The notes under the pieces: generated by a model
Databases searched by the model: none
What the model was told of the DNA's origin: nothing
The model's input: only the letters and a program-made list of their open reading frames with translations
Part shown: positions 1 to 9,300 of the stretch, piece after piece
Position numbering within the stretch: position 1 is the first letter of the stretch
How the letters are laid out: every line of letters begins with the position of its first letter
Position numbers and translations under genes: made by a program
Assembly (NCBI GenBank): GCA_958354105.1
Contig: CATWVA010000004.1
Location: 1 to 64,000 of the forward strand
Length of the DNA: 64,000 bases
From: an uncultured Collinsella sp.
GTDB taxonomy: Bacteria > Actinomycetota > Coriobacteriia > Coriobacteriales > Coriobacteriaceae
Direction of reading: 5' to 3'

Positions 1-1154
1 GTCTCGAAAAGCAATACAACAAACTTCTGACCGGCACGAACGGTTCTCTCGTGCGCGAGCGCGCGAGGGACGGCAGCTATATCGCGGGCGGTGCCTATAA
101 AAAGGTGGCTGCGGTCGACGGCGTTGATATCGTGACGACGCTCGATGTCAATATCCAGCGTGCGGCTGAGGACGCTCTGGCAGAGGCTGTCGAGAAGACA
201 AAGGCCAAGAACGGCTCGGCTTTGGTCACCGACCCCACGACCGGCGAAATTCTCGCCGCCTGCTCGTATCCGACCTACGACCAGACCGATTTGGAAAACG
301 CCAAGACCGAAGATATGAACCTGCGCCTGGTTACCGACGCCTACGAGCCCGGCTCGGTCTTTAAGACACTCGTGGCGGGCGCCGGCTTCGACTTGGGCGT
401 CGTGCGATCGAGTACGTCGTTTGAGGTGCCGGCGAGCATCAAGGTGGGCGACGATACCGTCACCGATGCCGACAAGCGCGACTATGCCATGACCATGGAT
501 GTGCGCGAGATGATGCGCCGTTCGTCCAACGTGGGCTTTGTCCTGGTGGGGCGCAAGATCGGCGCCGACGACTTTGCCGCCTATGTGGACAAGTGGGGCA
601 TCGGTCACAGCTCGGGTGTCGATTTTCCGGGCGAGAGCCTGGGCATCGTCAAGGAGCGTGACCAGTATGACGGCGCCACGCTGGGCTCGATGAGCTTTGG
701 ACAGGCGCTGTCTGTCTCGCCGATTGAGGTCGCACGTGCCGTGGGCGGCATCGCCAACGGCGGCGTGATGATGACCCCGCACTTCTATAAGTCCAGCAAA
801 GGCGACGAGAAGGACTGGGGCGAAGGTGACCGCGCGATTTCGGAGGACGCCGCATCCCAGGTGACATCGTGCATGCAGACGGTCGTGTCCGAGGGAACGG
901 GCGTTGGCGGCGCGGTTGACGGCTATGACGTGGCGGGCAAGACCGGCACGGCCGAACGTGCCGACGAGAACGGCGGCTACCTTAAGGAGAACTACATGTC
1001 GTCCTTTATGGGCTTTGCGCCGGCACAATCGCCCAAGGTGCTGTGCTATATCACGCTCGACGGAACGCCGAGCGGCTCAGATGCCGCTGCGGTGCCGTTC
1101 CAGTCTATTATGGCCAACGCGCTCGACGTGTTGGGTATCCCACACACGAGGTAG
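1..1154 (+). CDS. ftsI: FtsI/PBP2-type penicillin-binding transpeptidase, 5' end outside window
   Basis: Class B penicillin-binding protein that cross-links peptidoglycan stem peptides on the outer face of the membrane. The frame is open from base 3, so the N-terminal membrane anchor and most of the dimerisation domain lie upstream of the window. All three transpeptidase motifs are visible: SVFK with the acyl-acceptor serine at 354-356, SSN at 522-530 and KTGT at 939-950. The LEKQYNKLLTG segment at 3-35 is the usual linker ahead of the catalytic domain. Its place in front of murF, mraY, murD and ftsW favours the septal FtsI over an elongation PBP, but this is inference because the N-terminus is missing. 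Confidence 0.88.
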   Translation, partial: LEKQYNKLLTGTNGSLVRERARDGSYIAGGAYKKVAAVDGVDIVTTLDVNIQRAAEDALAEAVEKTKAKNGSALVTDPTTGEILAACSYPTYDQTDLENAKTEDMNLRLVTDAYEPGSVFKTLVAGAGFDLGVVRSSTSFEVPASIKVGDDTVTDADKRDYAMTMDVREMMRRSSNVGFVLVGRKIGADDFAAYVDKWGIGHSSGVDFPGESLGIVKERDQYDGATLGSMSFGQALSVSPIEVARAVGGIANGGVMMTPHFYKSSKGDEKDWGEGDRAISEDAASQVTSCMQTVVSEGTGVGGAVDGYDVAGKTGTAERADENGGYLKENYMSSFMGFAPAQSPKVLCYITLDGTPSGSDAAAVPFQSIMANALDVLGIPHTR

Positions 1155-1281
1155 GGGGTTACAATCTTTGGGGCGTGGTTTGTTGTCCCATATGAGGGGT
1201 GTTCACATGCCCTGCACCACGCATGCGCGGCGCTGGGATACAATACGCCGATAGCATTATTAGGTTTACAGGGGAGCTGCA

Positions 1282-2706
1282 ATGATAGAGATCGCCGTCA
1301 ACAACCTCGCGGCCGCAACAGGGGCCCGAACCGTGACGGGAGAAGCCGATCGGGTATGCCGCGGGTGTGTTATCGACTCGCGCCAGGTCGAGGAAGGGAC
1401 GATTTTCGTCGCCTTTCCCGGTGAAAACGTCGACGGCAATGATTTTGCTTCCCGTGCCGTCCAGTTGGGTGCCGGCGCCGTCGTGATGACGCGCGAGCCC
1501 GAGGCCGAGCTGGTCTCGCTGGCGCAGGACAGGGGCTGTGCCATCTTGCTGACCGATGATCCCGAGGAGTTTCTGCTGCGTTTGGCGCACGCGTATCGCC
1601 TTGAGCTTGGCTGCCTGGTCGTTGGTATTACCGGTTCCATCGGCAAGACGACGACCAAGGACGTGCTCGCCGCTGTGCTCGCCAAGCGCTATCGTGTCTG
1701 GGCCACCAAGGGCAATTTCAATAACCTGATCGGCATGCCGCTCACGGTGCTTTCCGCTCCGGCCGATACCGAGGTCCTGGTGCTCGAGATGGGCATGAAC
1801 CATTTCCACGAGATTGAGCGCCTGTCCCAGTCCGCCAATCCCAACCTTGCCATCGTGAGCAAGATCGGCACCTCTCACATCGGCATTTTGGGCAGCCGCG
1901 AGAACATCGCCCGCGCTAAGGCCGAGATTGTCCAGGGTATGTGCGCCGCCGGCGACTTCTTGCCGCTGCTGGTTTTGGGCGGTGAGGACGACTTTACGCC
2001 GTTCATTCGCGATACGTTCGCCCAGCCTGCTGGTATCGATGTGATGCTGGCCGGCGTCTCGGACGATGATGAGGTCCGCGCCCGCGACGTTCGAGTTGAT
2101 GACGAGGGCCGTCCGGTCTTTACGCTCGATTTTGGTCAGGGCGAGACAATCGATACCATGCTTGCTATCCCCGGCGTGCAGTCCGTTCCAAATGCCGTTA
2201 AGGCCGCCGCGGTTGCCTATCGCCTGGGCGTGACGCCCGAGCAGATCGATGCTGCCTTTAGGGGCCTCACAATCACCGGTCACCGCCAGGAGATCAAGCG
2301 CGCCAAGAGCGGTGCCCGCGTCATCGATGATTCCTATAACGCCAGTGCCGAATCGATGGCTGCCGGTCTCGACCTGCTGTGCTCGCTTTCGTGCACGGGG
2401 TCTCGCATGGCGATCCTGGGCGAGATGGGCGAGATGGGCGATGAGGCTCCTCGCATGCATGAGCTCGTGGGCGCCTATGCCGCCGCCAAGAAGCTCGACA
2501 TGCTGGCGTGCGTGGGTGGTGAGCTGGCCCAGCTTATGGCCGATGCCGCGCGCATGATGGGCATGGACGAGGACCGCATCCAGGTGTTCTCCGATTATCA
2601 GCAGGTGCTCGACCGCATGGGCGGCGCGCTTGAAAAACATGATGTTGTACTGGTCAAGGGTTCCCGCTTTGTTGAGCTCGACCGCTTTGTGGAAGGTGTG
2701 TGCTAG
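1282..2706 (+). CDS. murF: UDP-MurNAc-tripeptide--D-Ala-D-Ala ligase MurF
   Basis: Cytoplasmic Mur ligase that adds D-Ala-D-Ala to the UDP-MurNAc-tripeptide, the last amino-acid step of the precursor. It has 474 residues, normal for MurF. The ATP-binding loop GITGSIGKT is at residues 115-123 (an Ile stands where Asn or Ser is common), and DDSYNAS, typical of the ligase C-terminal domain, is at 349-355. AGGGGAG lies just upstream of the ATG. The 127-base gap before it contains TACAAT at 1239-1244 but no convincing -35, so a separate promoter is uncertain. Only three bases separate its stop from mraY. It directly follows ftsI, with no murE between. Confidence 0.95.
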   Translation: MIEIAVNNLAAATGARTVTGEADRVCRGCVIDSRQVEEGTIFVAFPGENVDGNDFASRAVQLGAGAVVMTREPEAELVSLAQDRGCAILLTDDPEEFLLRLAHAYRLELGCLVVGITGSIGKTTTKDVLAAVLAKRYRVWATKGNFNNLIGMPLTVLSAPADTEVLVLEMGMNHFHEIERLSQSANPNLAIVSKIGTSHIGILGSRENIARAKAEIVQGMCAAGDFLPLLVLGGEDDFTPFIRDTFAQPAGIDVMLAGVSDDDEVRARDVRVDDEGRPVFTLDFGQGETIDTMLAIPGVQSVPNAVKAAAVAYRLGVTPEQIDAAFRGLTITGHRQEIKRAKSGARVIDDSYNASAESMAAGLDLLCSLSCTGSRMAILGEMGEMGDEAPRMHELVGAYAAAKKLDMLACVGGELAQLMADAARMMGMDEDRIQVFSDYQQVLDRMGGALEKHDVVLVKGSRFVELDRFVEGVC

Positions 2707-2709
2707 CCC

Positions 2710-3729
2710 ATGTTCGGCAATCCCTCGTATCCAACGTATCAGGCTTTTTTGGGGCTTGGCATCGCCGCTGCCATTGCGCTGCTGCTCATGCCGTGGTGGA
2801 TCAAGCTGCTCAAGGTCGAGGGTATCGGCCAGCAGGTTCGTGCCGACGGCCCCAAGCGTCATTTGGTTAAGCAGGGAACGCCCACCATGGGTGGCGTTGT
2901 CATCCTCGTCGCGATCTCGCTGACCTGCCTGCTGATGGGCAAGCTCACCACCGAGCTCGTGCTCGTGCTGCTCGCCACGCTGGCGACCGGCGTGCTGGGC
3001 CTGATCGACGACCTGACCTCCGTTACGCATGGGCGCTCGCTCGGTCTGACGCCTCATGCCAAGATGATCGGCCTAACCATTATCTGTGTCTCCTTTACGG
3101 TACTTGCCGTCAACTGGTGCGGCGTCGCCCCCGAGATTCGTTTTCCCGGCGGGTTGACGATCGACCTTGGCGTGCTTTCGACCACCATCTGCGGCTATTC
3201 GTTTCCGTGGCTCTACATTGTCTTTTGCTGGCTGATGATCGCCGGTCTTTCTAATGCCGTGAACCTGACCGATGGCCTTGACGGTCTTGCTGGCGGCACC
3301 TCCATGATTGCCATGCTCGCCATGGCTGCTATGGCGTTTTTGCACGGAGACGTGAACCTGTCCATCTTCTGCACCGCGTGTGCCGGTGCCTGCTTGGGCT
3401 TTCTGTGGTTCAACTGCTATCCGGCGAGCATCTTTATGGGCGATACCGGCTCGCTTGCTCTGGGCGCCGCGTTTGCCTGCACGTCCATCATGACCAACAC
3501 CGAGGTCGTCTCCCTCATCATCGGCGGCCTGTTTATCGTTGAGACCCTGTCGGTCATGATTCAGGTTGTCTACTTCCACTTTACGCACAAGCGCGTCTTC
3601 CTTATGGCGCCCATCCATCATCATTTCGAAAAGAAGGGCTGGGCCGAGACCAAGGTCGTTATCCGTTTTTGGATTATCGCTGCGGCCTTTGGTGCCGTTG
3701 GCCTTGCTTTGTTCTTCCAGTTGGGATAG
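2710..3729 (+). CDS. mraY: Phospho-MurNAc-pentapeptide translocase MraY
   Basis: Integral membrane enzyme that moves phospho-MurNAc-pentapeptide from UDP to undecaprenyl phosphate, giving lipid I. The 339 residues form about ten hydrophobic segments. Family motifs are intact: GTPTMGG near residue 56, the Asp pair at 100-101, NLTDGLDGLAGG at 185-196, GDTGS at 244-248 and the His-rich HHHFEKKGW at 303-311. The ATG follows the murF stop by three bases and has only a weak ribosome site, so translation is probably coupled to murF. The next gene in the pathway on this strand is murD. Confidence 0.96.
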   Translation: MFGNPSYPTYQAFLGLGIAAAIALLLMPWWIKLLKVEGIGQQVRADGPKRHLVKQGTPTMGGVVILVAISLTCLLMGKLTTELVLVLLATLATGVLGLIDDLTSVTHGRSLGLTPHAKMIGLTIICVSFTVLAVNWCGVAPEIRFPGGLTIDLGVLSTTICGYSFPWLYIVFCWLMIAGLSNAVNLTDGLDGLAGGTSMIAMLAMAAMAFLHGDVNLSIFCTACAGACLGFLWFNCYPASIFMGDTGSLALGAAFACTSIMTNTEVVSLIIGGLFIVETLSVMIQVVYFHFTHKRVFLMAPIHHHFEKKGWAETKVVIRFWIIAAAFGAVGLALFFQLG

Positions 3730-3738
3730 TGGTCTTTC

Positions 3739-5145
3739 ATGCCTCTTGCTGATGTCTTTAGCCTGCTCGTTTTGGGTCAGGGCAAATCCGGTCTCGATGT
3801 CGCCCGCTGGGCGCTGGCACATCCCGAGCGCGTAAGCGCCGTTACCGTGTATGGCGGCGGCACCTCTGAGCCCAATGACGCCACGCGTGCGCTCGAGGCT
3901 GCTGGTGCGTCGTTTGTCTATGGCACCGAACAGGTCGAGGGCGCCTATGACGTATGCGTGACGTGCCCGGGCATCTCGGAGTTCTCGGGCTTCTTTAAGG
4001 CCGGGCGCGAGCATGCCGCCCAGATTATGGGTGAGCCCGAGTTTGCCTATCGCCTGTCGCCCGATAACTGGATTGCCATCACGGGCACCAACGGCAAGAC
4101 GACCACCACGTCGCTGACTGATTATCTGCTCAAGGCTGCCGGCGAGGCCAGCGTAGCTGTCGGCAACATCGGCGAGCCGCCGGTCAACGAGATTGACGGC
4201 CGAGCCCACAACGAGTGGTTTGTAGCTGAGCTCTCGAGCTATCAGATTGCTACGACCACCGAGCTCCACCCCCGTGTGGCGGTGCTGCTCAACATTACTC
4301 CCGACCACTTGGGCTGGCATAAGAGCCATAAGAACTACGCGCTTGCCAAGGTCAAACTGTTTGACAATATGGTCGATGACGATCTGGCGGTTGTCGACGT
4401 CGAAGACGCCGGCATTCACGAGTTCGATGAGTACATCTACACGCCGGGTCGTCGCATCTGCAAGGTCGCTTTTGACGAGTCTGAGGGCGAGGACGCCGCC
4501 TTTGTGCGCGATGGCAAGATGATCGTACGCCTGAAGGGCGTCGAGACCCCGCTCATCGCTACATCCGAGCTCAAGATCTCGGGCCATCACAATGTTATCA
4601 ATGCCCTGTGCGCTGCCACGGCTGCCCTGGCAGTCGGTGCCGATGTCGATGGTGTCTGCCGCGGCCTGGCCTCGTTCCAGCCGCTCGAGCACCGCGTGGA
4701 GCCGTGTGGCGAGATTGACGGCGTGCGCTACGTCAACGATTCCAAGGCGACCAACACCGATGCGGTCGAGAAGGCACTGACGGCATTTCCCGATGACGAT
4801 GTGATCTTGCTGCTCGGCGGCCACGATAAGGGCACGCCGCTCACGGACTTCGCGCACGTCGTTATGGACAACGTGCGCTCGGTCGTCTGCTTTGGCGATG
4901 CGCGTGAGCGCTTCACCGCCGCTATGGACGAGGCCGATGTCGATGGCGATGTGGATATCGCCCAGGCGGATGACCTACGCGACGCCGTGGACGTCGCCCG
5001 TTCGCTGTCGAGCCGTGGTGACGTGATCTTACTTTCTCCTGCCTGCTCTTCGTTCGATGAGTTCTCGGGCTATGAGGAGCGCGGCCGCGTGTTTAAGGAC
5101 TACGTGGCCCAGCTTGCCGCTGCAGCGAAATCACAAATGGAATAG
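3739..5145 (+). CDS. murD: UDP-MurNAc-L-alanine--D-glutamate ligase MurD
   Basis: Cytoplasmic Mur ligase that adds D-glutamate to UDP-MurNAc-L-Ala. It has 468 residues, slightly longer than the E. coli enzyme. The N-terminal Rossmann-like domain starts with LVLGQGKSG, the ATP loop ITGTNGKTTTT is at residues 114-124, and the central and C-terminal domains carry NITPDHLGWH and NDSKATN. The start lies nine bases after the mraY stop. It is followed eight bases later by ftsW, so the two are clearly in one transcript. Nothing unusual is seen in the catalytic motifs. Confidence 0.95.
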   Translation: MPLADVFSLLVLGQGKSGLDVARWALAHPERVSAVTVYGGGTSEPNDATRALEAAGASFVYGTEQVEGAYDVCVTCPGISEFSGFFKAGREHAAQIMGEPEFAYRLSPDNWIAITGTNGKTTTTSLTDYLLKAAGEASVAVGNIGEPPVNEIDGRAHNEWFVAELSSYQIATTTELHPRVAVLLNITPDHLGWHKSHKNYALAKVKLFDNMVDDDLAVVDVEDAGIHEFDEYIYTPGRRICKVAFDESEGEDAAFVRDGKMIVRLKGVETPLIATSELKISGHHNVINALCAATAALAVGADVDGVCRGLASFQPLEHRVEPCGEIDGVRYVNDSKATNTDAVEKALTAFPDDDVILLLGGHDKGTPLTDFAHVVMDNVRSVVCFGDARERFTAAMDEADVDGDVDIAQADDLRDAVDVARSLSSRGDVILLSPACSSFDEFSGYEERGRVFKDYVAQLAAAAKSQME

Positions 5146-5153
5146 GGGTTGCG

Positions 5154-6674
5154 GTGAGAGAGGAGAGCCCCCGACAAGGTATGAGGAGGCCCGACTCGGA
5201 CCGTGCTTCCTCGCGGCGCAGCACACCGCGTTCCGGCCGCGGCGGGCAGTCGTTTAGCGAACGCTATATTGCCGGCGTTCCCGCCCGTATCATGCGCCCC
5301 CGTTTGATATTCATGGCCTGCTTGTTTACCTTGGTGTGCTTTGGCCTGCTGATGGTGTACTCGGCGTCTTCGGTCGAGGCGCTGCACGAGAATGGCTCGG
5401 CGACGTTTTTTCTGGGTCGACAGGCTGCGTTTGCCGTGGTCGGTGTTTTGGCGCTGATTGCCATCGTGCGCGTTTTGCCGGACAGCTGGTTTGGGGAGGA
5501 TGTGCTCAGGATCTTCCTTATCGGCATGATAGGGCTACTGCTTCTGGTGTTCTTGGTGGGCAGCGGCAGCCGTGGCGCCACGCGCTGGCTCAACATCGCC
5601 GGTATTCAGTTCCAGCCTTCCGAGTTTTTAAAGCCATTTGCCATTGCGTATTCGGCCATCATGCTTGATCGCTTCTTTTCGCCCGGTGGCAACATAAACG
5701 AATTCCTTCGCAAGATGGGCATCTACCTGGGCATTTCACTCTTTCTGATCTTTATCCAGCCCGATTTCGGTACTGTCCTGATCATCCTGTTGACCCTCAT
5801 GTGCATGGCGTTGTTTGCGGGTCTCGACCCCAGATTTATCATCGGCGTGCTAATCTTCGGCATTCTCGTGATCGTGATTGCGCTTGTCGCAGAGCCGTAC
5901 CGTATGGTGCGTATTCAGGTTGCCTTGAACCCTTGGGCCGACGAGTATGGTGACGGCTATCAGGCCACGCTTGCCATCATGGCCTTTGCCTCGGGCGGTC
6001 TGTTCGGCCGTGGCATCGGCAACTCAACCATGAAGTACTCGTATCTGCCCGAGGCGCACAATGACTACATCCTGGCCATCATTGGCGAGGAAGTCGGTTT
6101 TGTCGGAACCGTGCTGTTCTTCTTGGTGTTTGCGATGCTGATCTACTCGGCGTTTCGCATTGCCGAGCAGGCGACCGATCGTCGGGGCGCGCTCATGGCG
6201 TCTGGCTCCGCGGTCATTCTTGCGGTGCAGTTTTTGATTAACGCGCTTGGCATCCTCAACGTGTTTCCCATGACGGGCAAACCGTTGCCGTTTATTAGCT
6301 ACGGCGGTTCGTCGATTATCGTGTCGCTCATGCTTGCCGGGTTGATCCTGCGCGTTTCGTACGAGAGCGCCCGCCGCGATGAGTACGATCGCCGCCGTGA
6401 GAGCTTTGCCGTTATGGACGAGAGCACCGCCGGCGTGGCCCATGTGCGCGGTGAACGACCTTCGCGTAGTGGCTTTACCGTTCTGGATGGTTCTGCATCC
6501 GAGCCGGCAGCTCGTCCACGCCCGCGAACGGCTCCGCAAGGTCGTCCGCAGCGCCCCAGCTCTCGCAACGCGGGCGGCGGATATAATCGAATCGATTTGA
6601 ACTCGGACCCGTCGGCGCGTCTGCGCACCGACGACCAGGGACCGCGTGTACGAAGGGACTACCATGACCGATAA
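5154..6674 (+). CDS. ftsW: Peptidoglycan glycosyltransferase FtsW (SEDS family)
   Basis: Membrane SEDS protein that polymerises lipid II glycan strands at the septum together with FtsI. The 506-residue frame has a basic, disordered N-terminus of about 45 residues, roughly ten transmembrane segments, and a long basic C-terminal tail rich in Arg and Pro. SEDS hallmarks include GSRGATRWL, QPSEFLK, QPDFGT, EVGFVG and the late PFISYGGSS. The chosen start is a GTG after AGGGG; an ATG nine codons later (5181) is also possible. Its last 11 bases overlap murG in a different frame, which suggests coupled translation. The cytoplasmic tail is longer than in most homologues. Confidence 0.93.
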   Translation: MREESPRQGMRRPDSDRASSRRSTPRSGRGGQSFSERYIAGVPARIMRPRLIFMACLFTLVCFGLLMVYSASSVEALHENGSATFFLGRQAAFAVVGVLALIAIVRVLPDSWFGEDVLRIFLIGMIGLLLLVFLVGSGSRGATRWLNIAGIQFQPSEFLKPFAIAYSAIMLDRFFSPGGNINEFLRKMGIYLGISLFLIFIQPDFGTVLIILLTLMCMALFAGLDPRFIIGVLIFGILVIVIALVAEPYRMVRIQVALNPWADEYGDGYQATLAIMAFASGGLFGRGIGNSTMKYSYLPEAHNDYILAIIGEEVGFVGTVLFFLVFAMLIYSAFRIAEQATDRRGALMASGSAVILAVQFLINALGILNVFPMTGKPLPFISYGGSSIIVSLMLAGLILRVSYESARRDEYDRRRESFAVMDESTAGVAHVRGERPSRSGFTVLDGSASEPAARPRPRTAPQGRPQRPSSRNAGGGYNRIDLNSDPSARLRTDDQGPRVRRDYHDR

Positions 6675-7779
6675 GATGACCGTTGCTATTGCAGCCGGCG
6701 GCACGGCAGGACACATCAACCCCGCGCTCGCCTTGGCCGAAGAGCTGCGTGATCGTGGCCACCACGTTGTGTTCGTGGGCCAGTCGCGCAAGCTCGAGGG
6801 TCGTCTGGTCCCCGAGGCTGGGTTTGATTTTGTGCCCATTACGGTCACGGGCTTCGACCGCTCCCGTCCTTGGACGGCGCTGACCTCGCTGTGGCGTGTC
6901 AACAAGGCCAAGCGTGCGCTCGCCAGTCATTTCTCAAAGGTCGGCAAGCCCGATGCCGCCGTCGGTTTTGGTGCCTATGTCGAGGTTCCGCTGCTGGGGT
7001 GGTGCAAGGGCGCAGGCGTTCCGTATCTGCTGCATGAGCAGAACTCTGTTCCGGGCCTGGCCAACAAGATGATGAACTCCCACGCCGCCCGCGTGTGCAT
7101 CTCGGTGCCGGCAGCGCGTTCGGTCTTTGAGCGCGAAGGTGACCCTGACCACGTGCTCATGACCGGCAACCCCGTACGTCGCTCGGTAATCGAGGGCGAT
7201 CGCGCTCGCGGCCGCAAGGCACTCGGCGTTCCCGAGGACGCTACGCTGCTGCTCGTCTTTGGCGGTTCACTTGGCGCCCAGCACCTCAACGAGCGCGTGG
7301 TTTCGCTCAAAAACGAGCTGCTTTCGCGCAAGAACCTCTATGTGTTGCATTCGACGGGTGCCGACGGCTTTGAGGAGACCGAGCGCGCTTTGGCGCTGAC
7401 GCCCGAGGAGGCGGAGCGTTACCGCGTCCAGCCTTACATCGACAACATGGGCGATATGCTGGCTGCTGCCGATTTGGTGCTCTCACGTTCGGGCGCATCG
7501 AGCGTGGCCGAGATCGCTGCGCTCGCCGTGCCCTCGGTGCTCGTGCCGTATCCGCATGCGACGGCCGACCACCAAACCACCAATGCCCGTTATCTGGTCG
7601 ACGCCGGGGCCGGTGTGCTCTGCGCCGATGTCGATATCGATGGTTCTGCCTTTGCCGATGAGCTGCTGCACTTGGTCGATGACGCGGCGGTGCGCGACGC
7701 CATGCGTCAGGCGGCACGTGGCCTGGCTCAGGATAGGGCCGCCGCTCTTCTGGCGGATGCGGTAGAGGGTTTGCGTTAG
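6664..7779 (+). CDS. murG: Lipid II synthase MurG
   Basis: Peripheral membrane GT28 glycosyltransferase that adds GlcNAc to lipid I. It is 371 residues from the chosen ATG, which has AAGG seven bases upstream; an in-frame ATG 18 bases earlier would overlap ftsW more deeply and lacks a ribosome site. The glycine-rich loop GGTAGH is at residues 12-17, HEQN at 124-127, and the UDP-GlcNAc site appears as LSRSGASSVAEIAA followed by a DHQTTNA segment. Spacing and order match the dcw cluster of Gram-positive bacteria. Confidence 0.95.
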   Translation: MTDKMTVAIAAGGTAGHINPALALAEELRDRGHHVVFVGQSRKLEGRLVPEAGFDFVPITVTGFDRSRPWTALTSLWRVNKAKRALASHFSKVGKPDAAVGFGAYVEVPLLGWCKGAGVPYLLHEQNSVPGLANKMMNSHAARVCISVPAARSVFEREGDPDHVLMTGNPVRRSVIEGDRARGRKALGVPEDATLLLVFGGSLGAQHLNERVVSLKNELLSRKNLYVLHSTGADGFEETERALALTPEEAERYRVQPYIDNMGDMLAAADLVLSRSGASSVAEIAALAVPSVLVPYPHATADHQTTNARYLVDAGAGVLCADVDIDGSAFADELLHLVDDAAVRDAMRQAARGLAQDRAAALLADAVEGLR

Positions 7780-7876
7780 TTAGACGGGATATCGTCGGTC
7801 GCCCTCGCGCTGATGCGGTAGGTGCGGTACAGTTAACGGGTTACAGGCAGTGTTTACGCAAGGAGTACACGAGCAC

Positions 7877-9295
7877 ATGGCTGATTCCCAGACTGCAACC
7901 TCCGCGCCCGAGTTTAAGAGCGCCCACTTTATCGGTATCGGCGGCGCCGGCATGAGCGGCATCGCCCTCGTTCTGCACGAGCGTGGTTATGCCGTTACCG
8001 GCTCCGACCTTAAGACGTCACGTTATATCCGCCAGCTTACCCGCGCTGGCGTGAAGGTGCATGTGGGCCATGAGGCCGCCACGATCGACGAGGTCAAGCC
8101 CGACGTGGTTGTTGTCTCCACCGCTATTCCGGAGTCCAACCCTGAACTCGTGCGCGCTCGCGAGCTTGGTATTCCCGTGTGGCCCCGTGCCAAGATGCTC
8201 TCTGCTTTGGGCCACGGCTACACCACCGTCGCTGTTGCCGGCACACATGGCAAGACCACCACGTCTTCGATGTGCGCCACCATGCTCGACCGCATGGGCC
8301 TGGATCCGAGCTTCTTGATCGGCGGCATCGTCGAGGGCTATGACACGAACGGCAAGAACGGCTCGGGCGACTACTTTGTCGCCGAGGCCGACGAGTCCGA
8401 CAGCTCCTTCCTGTTCCTGAACCCCAACGTGGTCATTGTGACCAACGTCGAGGCCGACCACCTCGATCACTACTCGGGTATCGAGGAGATCGAGGCAACT
8501 TTCGCCAAATTCATGAGCCTGGTGGGCGAGGACGGCACCGTCATCGTCTGCGGTGAGGATCCGCATCTGGTCGAGCTCGCCAAGTCGACGGGCCGTCACG
8601 TGCTTTCCTACGGCTTTGCCGAGAGCAACGACATCGTCTGCGTGCACCCGGATGTTAAGGGCATCCAGAGTGACTTTATCGTTCGCTTTGAGGACGGCAC
8701 TGAGCACGCTGTGGAGATCAAGAGCAATCCCGGTCGCCACAACATGCTCAACGCCACGGCGGTGCTCACCGTTGCCCATGTTCTGGGCCTTGACATCGAC
8801 GCCGCCGCCAAGGCGCTTTCGAGCTTTGAGGGCGTCCGCCGTCGCTTTACCCACGTGGGCGATATCGATGGCATCACCGTGGTCGATGATTACGGCCATC
8901 ATCCCACCGAGATCAAGGCGACGCTTGCTGCCGCTTCGTCGCTGGGCTACAAGCACGTCGACGTCGTGTTCCAGCCGCACCGCTATTCGCGCCTGCAGGC
9001 CCTGTGCGACGACTTTGCCGATGCATTTGCCAATGCCGATAAACTGCTGCTGATTGATGTGTTCTCGGCTGGCGAGATGCCCATTCCGGGCGTCACCTCT
9101 AAGATGCTCGCCGATACCGTGCGCGCCAAGCATCCTGGCAAGGAGGTCGTGTACTGCTCCAGCCGTCTTGAGCTCAATCAGGAGCTCGAGCAGATGGTGG
9201 GCGAGGGCGATCTGCTGCTCACTATGGGTGCCGGTGACGTTACGACCGTCGGCCCCGAGTTCATTGAGTATCTGACTGCCAAGAAAGACGCTTAA
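7877..9295 (+). CDS. murC: UDP-MurNAc--L-alanine ligase MurC
   Basis: Cytoplasmic Mur ligase that attaches L-alanine to UDP-MurNAc, the first peptide step. It has 472 residues from the ATG preceded by AGGAG at 7861-7865; a GTG nine codons upstream is open but has no ribosome site. The Rossmann motif GIGGAGMS is at residues 20-27 and the ATP loop GTHGKTTTS at 122-130, with the acidic EADESD and the EADHLDHY segment typical of MurC further on. The 97-base gap after murG may hold a promoter, but no clear -10/-35 pair is seen. murB follows five bases after the stop. Confidence 0.95.
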   Translation: MADSQTATSAPEFKSAHFIGIGGAGMSGIALVLHERGYAVTGSDLKTSRYIRQLTRAGVKVHVGHEAATIDEVKPDVVVVSTAIPESNPELVRARELGIPVWPRAKMLSALGHGYTTVAVAGTHGKTTTSSMCATMLDRMGLDPSFLIGGIVEGYDTNGKNGSGDYFVAEADESDSSFLFLNPNVVIVTNVEADHLDHYSGIEEIEATFAKFMSLVGEDGTVIVCGEDPHLVELAKSTGRHVLSYGFAESNDIVCVHPDVKGIQSDFIVRFEDGTEHAVEIKSNPGRHNMLNATAVLTVAHVLGLDIDAAAKALSSFEGVRRRFTHVGDIDGITVVDDYGHHPTEIKATLAAASSLGYKHVDVVFQPHRYSRLQALCDDFADAFANADKLLLIDVFSAGEMPIPGVTSKMLADTVRAKHPGKEVVYCSSRLELNQELEQMVGEGDLLLTMGAGDVTTVGPEFIEYLTAKKDA

Positions 9296-9300
9296 GTCTA

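Noticed and set aside
1159..3057. Very long open frame on the minus strand across murF and mraY
   Set aside because: It is antisense to two clear wall genes, has no ribosome site or known motifs, and is a product of the high-GC codon pattern. Similar antisense frames at 3073-4857, 31635-33143, 37649-38953 and 48505-50172 were rejected for the same reason.
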